Assembly (NCBI GenBank): GCA_050014415.1 | Contig: JBEKDJ010000186.1 | Coordinates: forward strand, 1 to 8,765 | DNA length: 8,765 nucleotides | Direction: 5' to 3' | Origin: JBEKDJ01 sp050014415 | Lineage (GTDB): Bacteria > Desulfobacterota > BSN033 > UBA1163 | Shown: piece by piece, positions 1 through 6,164 of the stretch | How the letters are laid out: each line of letters opens with the position of its first letter | Position numbering within the stretch: the stretch's first letter is position 1 | Notes under the pieces: model-generated | Told to the model about the DNA's origin: nothing | Databases searched by the model: none | The model's input: the letters and a program-made list of their open reading frames with translations, nothing else | Made by a program: the position numbers and the translations under genes

Positions 1-292
1 TTTCCATTAATGTCTTCTCATGAGATTCTAACAACCTACTCCTGACTTCCCTTCAGAGTCTTAATTCAAGAAGCAGTAATCCGACAGGTCAAAATTCCCA
101 TCCCATTTCTTACGAACTCATGAAAACTATGATATTATCATTGTGCAGGATCTATCGAAAAATACGGCCTCTTTCCCGGGAAAATGCGTGATTTACTGTA
201 TTTACTTTCTCCCCCATTTCAAAAAGAATCGTTAGAAGAGGTGTAATTCCAGTGATAGCGGTCCAAGAGCTAATTGATGGTGCTTCTCCGTT
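1..292. other. Non-coding region upstream of the membrane protein gene
   Basis: All six frames are broken by stops close to the left edge, so no gene runs in from outside. The stretch is AT-rich and holds no RNA gene that I recognise. The one structured item is a perfect 12-bp palindrome at 172-183, listed separately. I could not identify a convincing sigma-70 promoter pair; the promoter for the gene at 317 should lie here, but I cannot place it. Confidence 0.6.
172..183. promoter_or_regulatory. 12-bp perfect palindrome, possible operator
   Basis: TTTCCCGGGAAA is a perfect palindrome about 135 bases before the start of the membrane protein gene. Dyads of this size upstream of a gene can be binding sites for dimeric regulators, but no regulator is identifiable and a chance occurrence cannot be excluded. 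What is seen is the symmetry only; the regulatory role is inference. Confidence 0.25.
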
Positions 293-316
293 ATGAAGAA
301 GGCCATTGGAGAACGA

Positions 317-994
317 ATGAGGAGTCTCAACAGGGCAATGACAAAAGCCTCTATCCTTGTGGCTTTTATCATCGTGGCAATCTGTGTGATACGATTCACC
401 CCGGTCAAAGAGCTTCTAACACGGGAGGCATTGGGCCATTTCCTGGAAGCTGCCGGACTTTGGGCGCCTCTGGTCTTTGTGGCGGTTTACACCGCAGGAA
501 TATGCCTCTTCATTCCCGGTACGCTCCTTACTGCTCTGGGTGCTGCCCTTTTTGGTGCCTATTGGGGATTCCTATACGTCTGGATAGGGGCGATGACCGG
601 GGCTACTGCCGCGTTCTGGATCGGACGAACCCTGGGCAGGGAGTTTGCTGCTTCTTTGATTGGTGATCGACTTAAGAAATATGACGATGCCATTGAAAGG
701 AATGGGTTTGCTACCGTGCTCTACTTACGCCTGGTCTATTTCCCCTTTACGCCAATGAACTTTGCTATGGGGCTGACCAAGGTTCGGTTTTGGGATTATC
801 TTTGGGGAACTGGACTGGGGATCCTGGTAGGTACCTTCATTCTTACTTTTCTTGTCGGAACCCTCAAAAAAATCTGGGCCACCGGCAGGTGGGAGGAGTT
901 GGTTTCTTTCAGGGTCTTTTTCTCAGTGGGTCTCTTTGCCTTTTCTCTCTTTATCCCCAAAATCATTAAAAGGTTCAGGAACGAGAGCCCGTAA
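317..994 (+). CDS. TVP38/TMEM64 family (DedA-like, SNARE_assoc) inner-membrane protein
   Basis: An integral membrane protein of 225 residues, or 233 if the ATG at 293 is used. I prefer 317 because GGAGA at 308-312 sits just before it, whereas 293 has no clear ribosome binding site. From the N-terminus it shows a hydrophobic anchor (about residues 11-27), then the family core. That core has a helix starting after LFIPGTLL, the small-residue-rich run GAALFGAYWGF, and GATAAFWIGRTLGREF. A second half follows with YLRLVYFPFTPMNFAMGL, WDYLWGTGLGILVGTFI and a last C-terminal membrane helix ending in a basic tail. This arrangement is typical of the SNARE_assoc domain, whose members are thought to act as lipid scramblases or transporters in the cytoplasmic membrane; the substrate cannot be told here. 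It is the only plus-strand gene and converges on the iron-sulfur protein gene at 1319-2029, with no functional link visible. Confidence 0.88.
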   Translation: MRSLNRAMTKASILVAFIIVAICVIRFTPVKELLTREALGHFLEAAGLWAPLVFVAVYTAGICLFIPGTLLTALGAALFGAYWGFLYVWIGAMTGATAAFWIGRTLGREFAASLIGDRLKKYDDAIERNGFATVLYLRLVYFPFTPMNFAMGLTKVRFWDYLWGTGLGILVGTFILTFLVGTLKKIWATGRWEELVSFRVFFSVGLFAFSLFIPKIIKRFRNESP

Positions 995-1017
995 TCTCCC
1001 GCGGTTGACACGGGAGA
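995..1017 (+). terminator. Stem-loop directly after the membrane protein gene
   Basis: Immediately after the stop codon, TCTCCCG (995-1001) pairs perfectly with CGGGAGA (1011-1017) around a 9-nt loop. It has the position and G+C-rich stem of an intrinsic terminator, but no run of T follows, so termination may be inefficient or may need another factor. It could also serve as an RNA-stabilising 3' hairpin. Confidence 0.4.
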
Positions 1018-1318
1018 ATCGGCGTATTTCTATCCGAAATCGTTGACCCGAAGAATTGTCCCAGAGTAGGAGGTGTACTCGTTAAACACGCAGTTATGTG
1101 ACATTGCAACGTCGGATCAAGGACCCTTCAAGAAGTCAGATCTCGGAGGTAGGCAGCGGAAACGCGGTATTTTATCTTCCTCACTTTGACGAAGCCCTCT
1201 TTCAGGCGCTTTGAGACCATCTCGAACGATTTATCCCACAAGAGAAGATCCTCAACCTTCATATCTGTCGACTCCGGGGCGGCCTGCTTGCCACCATTTC
1301 GGCAACGGGTGCGTTTAC
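1018..1318. other. Spacer between convergent genes, no convincing gene
   Basis: Two converging genes end on either side. Open frames exist on both strands (for example minus 1128-1358 and plus 1186-1395) but they overlap each other. The best candidate is a 44-codon minus-strand frame, 1262 down to 1128, preceded by CGGAG; it encodes a Lys/Glu-rich helical-looking peptide that I do not recognise. It may be a remnant of an older gene. I see no repeat or RNA gene here. Confidence 0.45.
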
Positions 1319-2029
1319 CTAAGAATTCTTTCTCCCATAAGGACACGCATAGAGACACATTCCGCAGACAGGAATTTCCCCTTTATCCGTCATAGATATA
1401 AAATAATCCTGACATTTTAGGGCATCATATCTCATTTCTCGAGGTTCTTTCGGATCGAAACTTCTTCCAGAAAATGCATTCATCGGACATATCTTGACAC
1501 AATCAAGACAAGCACCGCATTTTTCACCCATCGGTTTTCCAGTTGGTTTGAGGGGAGCATCAGCCAGAATGGATGACCATCGGACCCGGGGACCATGATT
1601 CGGTGTAATTAATAGACAGCTTTTGCCAATCCACCCAAGACCTGCGAGGTGTGCACCGAGCTTATGAGAAAAAACGGCACAAATGCGTTCATCATCGTAT
1701 CTTTCAGCTGCGGGAATGGGCATGACATGATAACCAAGTTCTTGAACGAAATTACTCAGAATGGAGGTATCATGATCTAATCTATGATTAATTATCTCAT
1801 ATGCATGGAATCGATAGTTAACTGCAACAGCCCTATTGGATCGAAAGGGCAACTGGTCAATAAGGGTGTTGGGGAGTATGAGACCAATGGATATGCAATA
1901 TTTGAAATCTGATAAGATGTTTCCACCTTGCTCAATGATAAAATCCTTTGCTGATGAGAGATCGCTCACTCCAAAATAGTTAACACCAAGTTTTCTTGAT
2001 AATTCATGGATCTTTTTGTTTAGGCTCAT
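1319..2029 (-). CDS. Short epoxyqueuosine-reductase-like protein with two [4Fe-4S] clusters
   Basis: A 236-residue soluble protein related to the QueG family (cobalamin- and Fe-S-dependent epoxyqueuosine reductase) but clearly shorter than true QueG (about 310-380 residues). The core match is AGLGWIGKSCLLITP near residues 129-143, the family's conserved segment before the ferredoxin-like part. Cluster ligands are C171, C174, C177 and C181 (CGACLDCVKICP), then C206 with C222, C225 and C229 (CGMCLYACPYG). The chain stops right after the last cluster motif, so the C-terminal HEAT-like region of QueG is absent. Many anaerobes have such short paralogues, often annotated only as 4Fe-4S double cluster binding proteins; the substrate is unknown and tRNA modification should not be assumed. 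The start has AAGGA about 12 bases upstream, a rather long spacing. It is the same strand as the hdr operon but is separated from hdrB by 284 bases holding a hairpin repeat, so it is probably independent. Confidence 0.78.
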   Translation of the reverse strand: MSLNKKIHELSRKLGVNYFGVSDLSSAKDFIIEQGGNILSDFKYCISIGLILPNTLIDQLPFRSNRAVAVNYRFHAYEIINHRLDHDTSILSNFVQELGYHVMPIPAAERYDDERICAVFSHKLGAHLAGLGWIGKSCLLITPNHGPRVRWSSILADAPLKPTGKPMGEKCGACLDCVKICPMNAFSGRSFDPKEPREMRYDALKCQDYFISMTDKGEIPVCGMCLYACPYGRKNS

Positions 2030-2149
2030 AGATTGCGTGATTCCTTGCCCCAGGGTAACGATTTATCATGACAAAATTAGATATCGAATCAAGCCAATAC
2101 AGCCCAGTGTCGTCCTTTGTATTACCCCAATGGAGGCAGGATTTCCAGA

Positions 2150-2230
2150 AAATCCCCTCTGACTCCCCTTGGCTAAAGGGGAGAACTCTTGATCATCCCC
2201 CTTTCGTAAAGGGGCATTGAGAGGAATTCT
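2150..2230. repeat. Double-hairpin palindromic repeat (CCCCTTT/AAAGGGG type)
   Basis: Two small hairpins lie side by side: CCCCTT 2165-2170 with AAGGGG 2176-2181, and CCCCTTT 2198-2204 with AAAGGGG 2208-2214 (loop CGT). They are flanked by CCTCT on the left and AGAGG on the right, so the whole piece is itself roughly palindromic. Sequences of this look are scattered through intergenic DNA of many environmental bacteria. It lies between hdrB and the Fe-S protein gene, about 85 bases after the hdrB stop, and may act as a transcription end or 3' stabiliser for the operon. There is no T-run typical of an intrinsic terminator on the minus strand. Confidence 0.6.
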
Positions 2231-2313
2231 AACAAGGGGCTTAATAGACTCTTTAATCGCTTTACCATGAGGGAAGCATTTCCATGGAGAAGTGTTTCCT
2301 GCTCAATGGGGTG

Positions 2314-3183
2314 TCACATCAACCCAACAGAACCGAGGACTTCCTGGGGGCTGGTCATCAGCTTCTGGATGCCCACCTCTTTGGGAATCGCACCGAAGGC
2401 GAGGCCTAATAATTGAGTGATATATAGAATGGGAATCCCATACCGGACTCGATAGGTTTCCTCAATCTGCCTTTGACGCCCATCGAGATTGGCCTGACAG
2501 AGAGGACAGGCCACAGCAATGGCGTCGGCACCCGCCTCTTTGGCTTCACGAAGGACATCGTTTGTTAGTTTGAGAACGATGTCGGACCGGGTGAGGGTCA
2601 TCGAAACACCGCAGCACTCTGTCTTAAAGGACCATTCCATTGGAGTTGCACCCAATACTCTGACGATCGAGTCCATGCTTTGAGGGTCTTCCACGTTATC
2701 AAACTCAGCGATCTTGGGGGGGCGGGTGAGGACGCACCCGTAGTAACAGGCAATCTTCAAACCGGAAAGTCTCTTCCGAATCCTCTCGCGGATCTTGTCC
2801 AAACCGATTTCGAGGAAGACTTCTAAGGGATGGTAGACCTTCACCTTCCCCTGATATTTGTAATCGAAGACCTGATGGATTTCTTTTTTCAGATCGGCAT
2901 CGTGCTCCAACTCCACATTGGCGGCTTTGAATCGGGACAAACAAGCCATACAGGGGGCGATTAATTTGTCGAAGCCGTCCTGTTCCGCATGAGAAAGGTT
3001 CAGGACCGGAAGCCCTACAGAGACAAGATGAGAGGTTGCATGGGCTGATGAGGCACCGCAGCAGATCCAATCCCTCACTTCTACGAGATCGATTCCCAAT
3101 GCTTTGGCTACGAATTTGAAAGAGAGATTGTAGTCATAACCAGTGGCACTGAGAGAGCACCCGGGGAAATAGGCATATCTCAT
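2314..3183 (-). CDS. hdrB: CoB-CoM heterodisulfide reductase-like subunit B (two CCG domains)
   Basis: Catalytic subunit of an HdrABC complex; in methanogens HdrB reduces the CoM-S-S-CoB disulfide on two non-cubane [4Fe-4S] clusters, while in bacteria the electron acceptor is not established. I use the ATG at 3183 (289 residues, MRYAYFPGCSL) rather than the in-frame GTG at 3198. GAGGAG lies 7 bases before the ATG, and family members start with exactly this segment. The first CCG domain has C9, C41, C42, C78 and C81; the second has C150, C190, C191, C226 and C229. Both sets are complete, so both unusual clusters should form. No membrane segment or signal peptide is seen; it is a cytoplasmic protein. 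It is the last gene of the transcription unit, after hdrC, with a 164-base structured gap between them. Nothing suggests truncation. Confidence 0.93.
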   Translation of the reverse strand: MRYAYFPGCSLSATGYDYNLSFKFVAKALGIDLVEVRDWICCGASSAHATSHLVSVGLPVLNLSHAEQDGFDKLIAPCMACLSRFKAANVELEHDADLKKEIHQVFDYKYQGKVKVYHPLEVFLEIGLDKIRERIRKRLSGLKIACYYGCVLTRPPKIAEFDNVEDPQSMDSIVRVLGATPMEWSFKTECCGVSMTLTRSDIVLKLTNDVLREAKEAGADAIAVACPLCQANLDGRQRQIEETYRVRYGIPILYITQLLGLAFGAIPKEVGIQKLMTSPQEVLGSVGLM

Positions 3184-3274
3184 GATCAGGCTCCTCACTT
3201 AAGAAAATGAATGATGGGAAATATATTGAATTCCAATAGCCAAATCCCAAATAGATTGCAGTTGCAAAATGCGC

Positions 3275-3348
3275 AAATAACCCAAACCCTATTCAAGATT
3301 TCTACTTGAATTTCAGTCATTGAAATTTCGATAATGATTGGGTTATTT
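3275..3348 (-). repeat. 11-bp inverted repeat enclosing two hairpins between hdrC and hdrB
   Basis: AAATAACCCAA (3275-3285) and TTGGGTTATTT (3338-3348) are perfect reverse complements. Between them are ATTCAAG/CTTGAAT (3291-3297 with 3305-3311) and AATTTCA/TGAAATT (3309-3315 with 3321-3327); the two overlap by three bases. In the minus-strand transcript this could fold as a closed stem with two inner hairpins, a three-way junction, starting within the hdrC stop codon. It could be an RNA processing or stability element that sets hdrC and hdrB apart, or a small miniature mobile element. The pairing is seen; the role is inference. Confidence 0.6.
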
Positions 3349-3950
3349 CAGTGTCCCCCGTGACTGGCTGATGATATCGCGGATTTCCGACCCTTCTCGA
3401 GTCCCCTAATTCTAGTCATTACCTGGCGAAATTCTCTTGCCCCTCGGCTGAAATGGGGAAGCGGTTTAAGCTTCCCCTTCATCAACATAGGAGAGGCCAT
3501 ATCGATATCTTTGAAGGGAGTCAGCATCCGAAGGTTGAGGAGGAGGGCGAGGCCCAGTTCATACATCCTTCCAAAGCGCTCTACAAAGGCCATAAAAATG
3601 CGGTGCGACGCAGGAATCGCAGGATGGGGGTTGTAATAGTCGACCTTCTTCGACATGGCTAATTCCCTCAACCCATCGATCACTCGAAGGATGTTGATAT
3701 CCTGAGGACATCGGGTATTACAGGTTTCACAGGAGAGGCAGATCCAGATCATTCCAGACCAGTAAATCTCCTCGACCAGACCGAGTTGGATCGCCCTCAT
3801 CAATTCGTGAGGCCTCATCGTCATGGTATACGCAGAAGGGCAGCCCAACGTACATTTCTTGCATTGGTAGCAAAGCATGGCGTTTTCAGCCGTCAAGGCT
3901 TGAAGTTCTTGGGCAAATTCCAAGTTTCCCCTTGATAAAACAACACTCAT
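3348..3950 (-). CDS. hdrC: Heterodisulfide reductase-like subunit C (two [4Fe-4S] ferredoxin domain)
   Basis: A 200-residue soluble protein that carries electrons from HdrA to the HdrB clusters. The N-terminal half holds two complete cluster motifs: C27, C30, C33, C37 (CYQCKKCTLGCP) and C71, C74, C77, C81 (CLSCETCNTRCP). A helical C-terminal half follows, with NPHPAIPASHRIFM near residues 106-119. The length is normal for HdrC. There are no transmembrane helices, so this is the soluble HdrABC type and not the HdrDE type. The start is backed by AGGAG six bases upstream. It lies 43 bases after the histidine kinase gene and upstream of hdrB. The order hdrC-hdrB is usual; the separation of hdrCB from hdrA by five other genes is not. 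Confidence 0.92.
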   Translation of the reverse strand: MSVVLSRGNLEFAQELQALTAENAMLCYQCKKCTLGCPSAYTMTMRPHELMRAIQLGLVEEIYWSGMIWICLSCETCNTRCPQDINILRVIDGLRELAMSKKVDYYNPHPAIPASHRIFMAFVERFGRMYELGLALLLNLRMLTPFKDIDMASPMLMKGKLKPLPHFSRGAREFRQVMTRIRGLEKGRKSAISSASHGGH

Positions 3951-3993
3951 GGAATCTCCTCTCTATCCCATAGTGGCTTTCGTACCCATCTTT

Positions 3994-5526
3994 TCATTCA
4001 TCGAGTTTCTCATCACGATGGGGTTTACACGTGGTTGGAATCGACTCTTTCGGGAAGAGGACGGTGAAAGTGGTCCCGCCTCCCGCTTCGCTTTCGACGG
4101 AGATCGAGCCCAAATGGGCATCCACAATACTCTTAACAATAGAAAGTCCGAGGCCCGTCCCGACGATCTGGCGGGTCTCTGCTGTTTTCACCCGATAGAA
4201 TTTATCGAAGATCCGTGAAAGGTCCTCCTTTTTAATGCCGATGCCTGTGTCAGAAACGGTGGTCTTGACGAATGCCCCCTCTTCACTCAGGGTGACCTGT
4301 ACCCTTCCTTGCTCAGGTGTATATTTAATCGCATTGGAGAGAAGATTGGTGAAGATTCCCTCCATACTATTCCGATCTGCGTGGATCAATGGAGTTTCGG
4401 CAGGAGCAGAGAATTGAAGGCCGATCTTCTTTTCTTCTGCCTCCGCCCTCATGAGGTCCACCACTCTTTGGATGACCTCTTGGAGTGCAAGAGGCTCTTT
4501 GTATTGGACCATCTTTCCCGCTTCAATCTTGGAAAGATCAAGGAGGTCTTTGATCAAAGTAAGAAGCCCTTTGGTTCTTTCTTTGGCTCGGGAAAGAAGC
4601 TTCTTTTGTTTTTCTGTGACCTCACCTGCCATCCCGTTTAGGATAACAGTCAGTTGTTGTTCCACAGCGGCAATGGGAGCCCGAAGTTCATGGGTAACCA
4701 TCGCGATGAACTCTGATTTCATCTTGTCGAGTTCTTTCAGATAACTGATATCCTCGAGGACGGTGACCGCACCCATGATCTCGCCAGCATCGCTTCGCAC
4801 AGGAGCCGTATGGGTCCGGAGAAAGATTTCTCCAGATTCTCCGATGCTCAACTCTTGAGAGACAGAGGTATATCCCATGTCCGTCGACTGCAGACTCTCC
4901 TCCATAATCCTTGACAATTCTGCAGGAAGGTTACACTGGGGGAGGAAGTTCCCCAGAAGGTTATTCTCCGGGATCTTAAGCATCCGGCTCGCAGCGGGAT
5001 TGGTGAGGACAACACAGCTATCCCGATCGCATACCAAAACGCCGTCGCCCATACAATTGATAATGGTTTTGATCTTAGACTTCTCTGTGGCAATGTCCCG
5101 AAGGGACCTCTCACGTTCCCTTCGCAAGAACTCTGCCTCTTTTTGAAGAGCCCTTCGCTCCAGGGCCCTTCTCACCACAATGCGAAGTTGGTCCGGGGTA
5201 AAGGGTTTGGGGATGAAGTCATAGGCACCCTTCTTCATCGCCTCCACGGCCGACTCCACCGTCGCATAACCGGTGATCACGATGACCAGCAAATTCGGGT
5301 CAATCGTTCGGATCCGATCCAAGACCTCCATCCCGCTTACACCCGGCATCATCAGGTCGAGTAGAATCACATCGATCTTCTCCACATGGGCTTCGATCTC
5401 CTCCAACCCCTGTTTTCCATTCTCCACGGCAATCACAGCCCAACCGTCTTTGGAAAGGATCCGTGAGCAACCATCCCGCATGATCAGTTCATCGTCGATT
5501 ACAACAATGTTTGCCTGATCCAGCAT
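3994..5526 (-). CDS. Hybrid sensor: receiver-PAS-histidine kinase
   Basis: A 510-residue cytoplasmic signalling protein with no transmembrane segment or signal peptide. Residues 5-122 form a receiver domain with acidic DD11-12, phospho-acceptor D57 (LLDLMMPG), T85 and K107. A linker coiled coil (about 120-150) follows, then a PAS domain (about 150-265) with three cysteines at 158, 166 and 171. Next is a HisKA dimerisation domain with H279 in MVTHELRAP. The HATPase_c domain has the N box around N394-N398, the G1 box DTGIG at 426-430 and the G2 box GTGLGLS at 456-462. All catalytic residues are present, so it should be an active kinase whose output is modulated by its own N-terminal receiver. 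The signal may be sensed inside the cell by the PAS domain, possibly redox given the cysteines (inference). GAGG precedes the ATG. It lies between the single receiver gene and hdrC on the same strand. Confidence 0.9.
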   Translation of the reverse strand: MLDQANIVVIDDELIMRDGCSRILSKDGWAVIAVENGKQGLEEIEAHVEKIDVILLDLMMPGVSGMEVLDRIRTIDPNLLVIVITGYATVESAVEAMKKGAYDFIPKPFTPDQLRIVVRRALERRALQKEAEFLRRERERSLRDIATEKSKIKTIINCMGDGVLVCDRDSCVVLTNPAASRMLKIPENNLLGNFLPQCNLPAELSRIMEESLQSTDMGYTSVSQELSIGESGEIFLRTHTAPVRSDAGEIMGAVTVLEDISYLKELDKMKSEFIAMVTHELRAPIAAVEQQLTVILNGMAGEVTEKQKKLLSRAKERTKGLLTLIKDLLDLSKIEAGKMVQYKEPLALQEVIQRVVDLMRAEAEEKKIGLQFSAPAETPLIHADRNSMEGIFTNLLSNAIKYTPEQGRVQVTLSEEGAFVKTTVSDTGIGIKKEDLSRIFDKFYRVKTAETRQIVGTGLGLSIVKSIVDAHLGSISVESEAGGGTTFTVLFPKESIPTTCKPHRDEKLDE

Positions 5527-5540
5527 CTAATCCTCAACAG

Positions 5541-5680
5541 AAAATGTCAAATGACAAAATCCAAATGTCAAATCAATGACAAATGCCCAAATCTCAAAAT
5601 CTTTATGTAGTCATTTGGTCATTTAGGATTTGAACTTCATTTGAACTTTGAGCTTTTACATTTGACATTTTCATTTGGTC
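5541..5680. repeat. Long inverted repeat built of the word ATGTCAAATG
   Basis: The whole space between the receiver gene and the kinase gene is an imperfect palindrome. Outer arms AAAATGTCAAATG (5541-5553) and CATTTGACATTTT (5659-5671) match perfectly over 13 bp. Inside, the left arm repeats variants of ATGTCAAAT and ATGACAAA, and the right arm holds their complements (CATTTGGTC, ATTTGAAC). The right arm reaches into the stop codon of the receiver gene. It should form a long hairpin in the minus-strand mRNA. Confidence 0.7.
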
Positions 5681-6054
5681 AATAGTGTCTCGATCCGTTT
5701 GACCAGAACTTCAGGTTCGACAGGCTTATCAATGTAGTCGTCTGCTTCAGTCTCGAGCCCCATCTGCTGTGTGTAGCGGGTCGTAGCGATCTTGGAGACA
5801 ACCGCAGTCAACAAAAGGATGGGGATCTTACTTAGCTGGGGATCGGCCTTCATCTCCTTGCACACCGCATACCCATCCTTGTCCGGCATCATCACATCGA
5901 GGACAATGAGGTCCGGATTTTCGGTCTTTGCCTTTTGAAGTCCCTCAATCCCACCGTATGCTGCGGCCACGTCATAATTCTTTGATTCCAAAATCATCGT
6001 CACCGCCTCCACCAAATCCGGGTCGTCATCTACGATTAAGATCTTCTTTGGCAT
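5671..6054 (-). CDS. Single-domain CheY-like response regulator
   Basis: A 127-residue stand-alone receiver domain with no output domain. It has the acidic pocket DDD (residues 9-11), phospho-acceptor D53 (IVLDVMMPDKDG), T83 and K110 (DDYIDKP). Between T83 and K110 there is a somewhat longer loop than in CheY (about residues 85-105), often seen in receivers associated with hybrid kinases. A strong ribosome binding site (AGGAGG with further G-rich bases) lies upstream. It follows metF by 110 bases and precedes the hybrid kinase gene. The plausible partner is that kinase, in a phosphorelay or in competition with its receiver; the target is unknown since there is no DNA-binding domain. It may act by protein contact, possibly on an enzyme encoded in the same operon (inference). 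Confidence 0.9.
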   Translation of the reverse strand: MPKKILIVDDDPDLVEAVTMILESKNYDVAAAYGGIEGLQKAKTENPDLIVLDVMMPDKDGYAVCKEMKADPQLSKIPILLLTAVVSKIATTRYTQQMGLETEADDYIDKPVEPEVLVKRIETLLTK

Positions 6055-6070
6055 CTTCCTCCCCCTCCTT

Positions 6071-6152
6071 TTAGTTCGCAGTAATTAGTTCGGAGTTCGG
6101 AGCCTTATATTTTGTTTTTTACTCCGAACTCTGAACTCCGAACTCATAACTA
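6071..6152. repeat. AGTTCGGAGT palindromic repeat, copy 1
   Basis: Left arm (6071-6102) carries TTAGTTCG, then AGTTCGGAGTTCGGAG at 6087-6102. Right arm (6121-6152) carries ACTCCGAACT, CTGAACT and CCGAACTC. The arms pair over about 16 bp with one mismatch around an AT-rich loop with a run of T. It fills the gap between the metF stop and the ribosome binding site of the response regulator gene. Two more copies of the family lie at 7105-7165 and 8512-8587. Confidence 0.75.
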
Positions 6153-6164
6153 TATTTTCTTTGT

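Noticed and set aside
274..666. Plus-strand frame of 130 codons overlapping the membrane protein gene
   Set aside because: Low-complexity, cysteine- and glycine-rich translation with no family likeness; shadow of the SNARE_assoc gene in another frame.
1128..1358. Full 76-codon minus-strand frame as a gene
   Set aside because: Its first part overlaps the end of the QueG-like gene and reads as noise; only the part from 1262 has a possible start signal, recorded as a weak finding.
2038..2100. Sigma-70 promoter for the QueG-like gene
   Set aside because: A TTGATT hexamer is present on the minus strand but no acceptable -10 box lies at 16-18 bases from it.
3184..3198. GTG start for hdrB giving MRSLIMRYAYF
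   Set aside because: The bases of this extension contain the GAGGAG ribosome binding site for the internal ATG at 3183, and HdrB proteins start at MRYAYFPGC-like sequence.
3949..5518. Plus-strand frames opposite the histidine kinase gene
   Set aside because: Mirror frames of a gene with all kinase and receiver motifs intact; no independent support.
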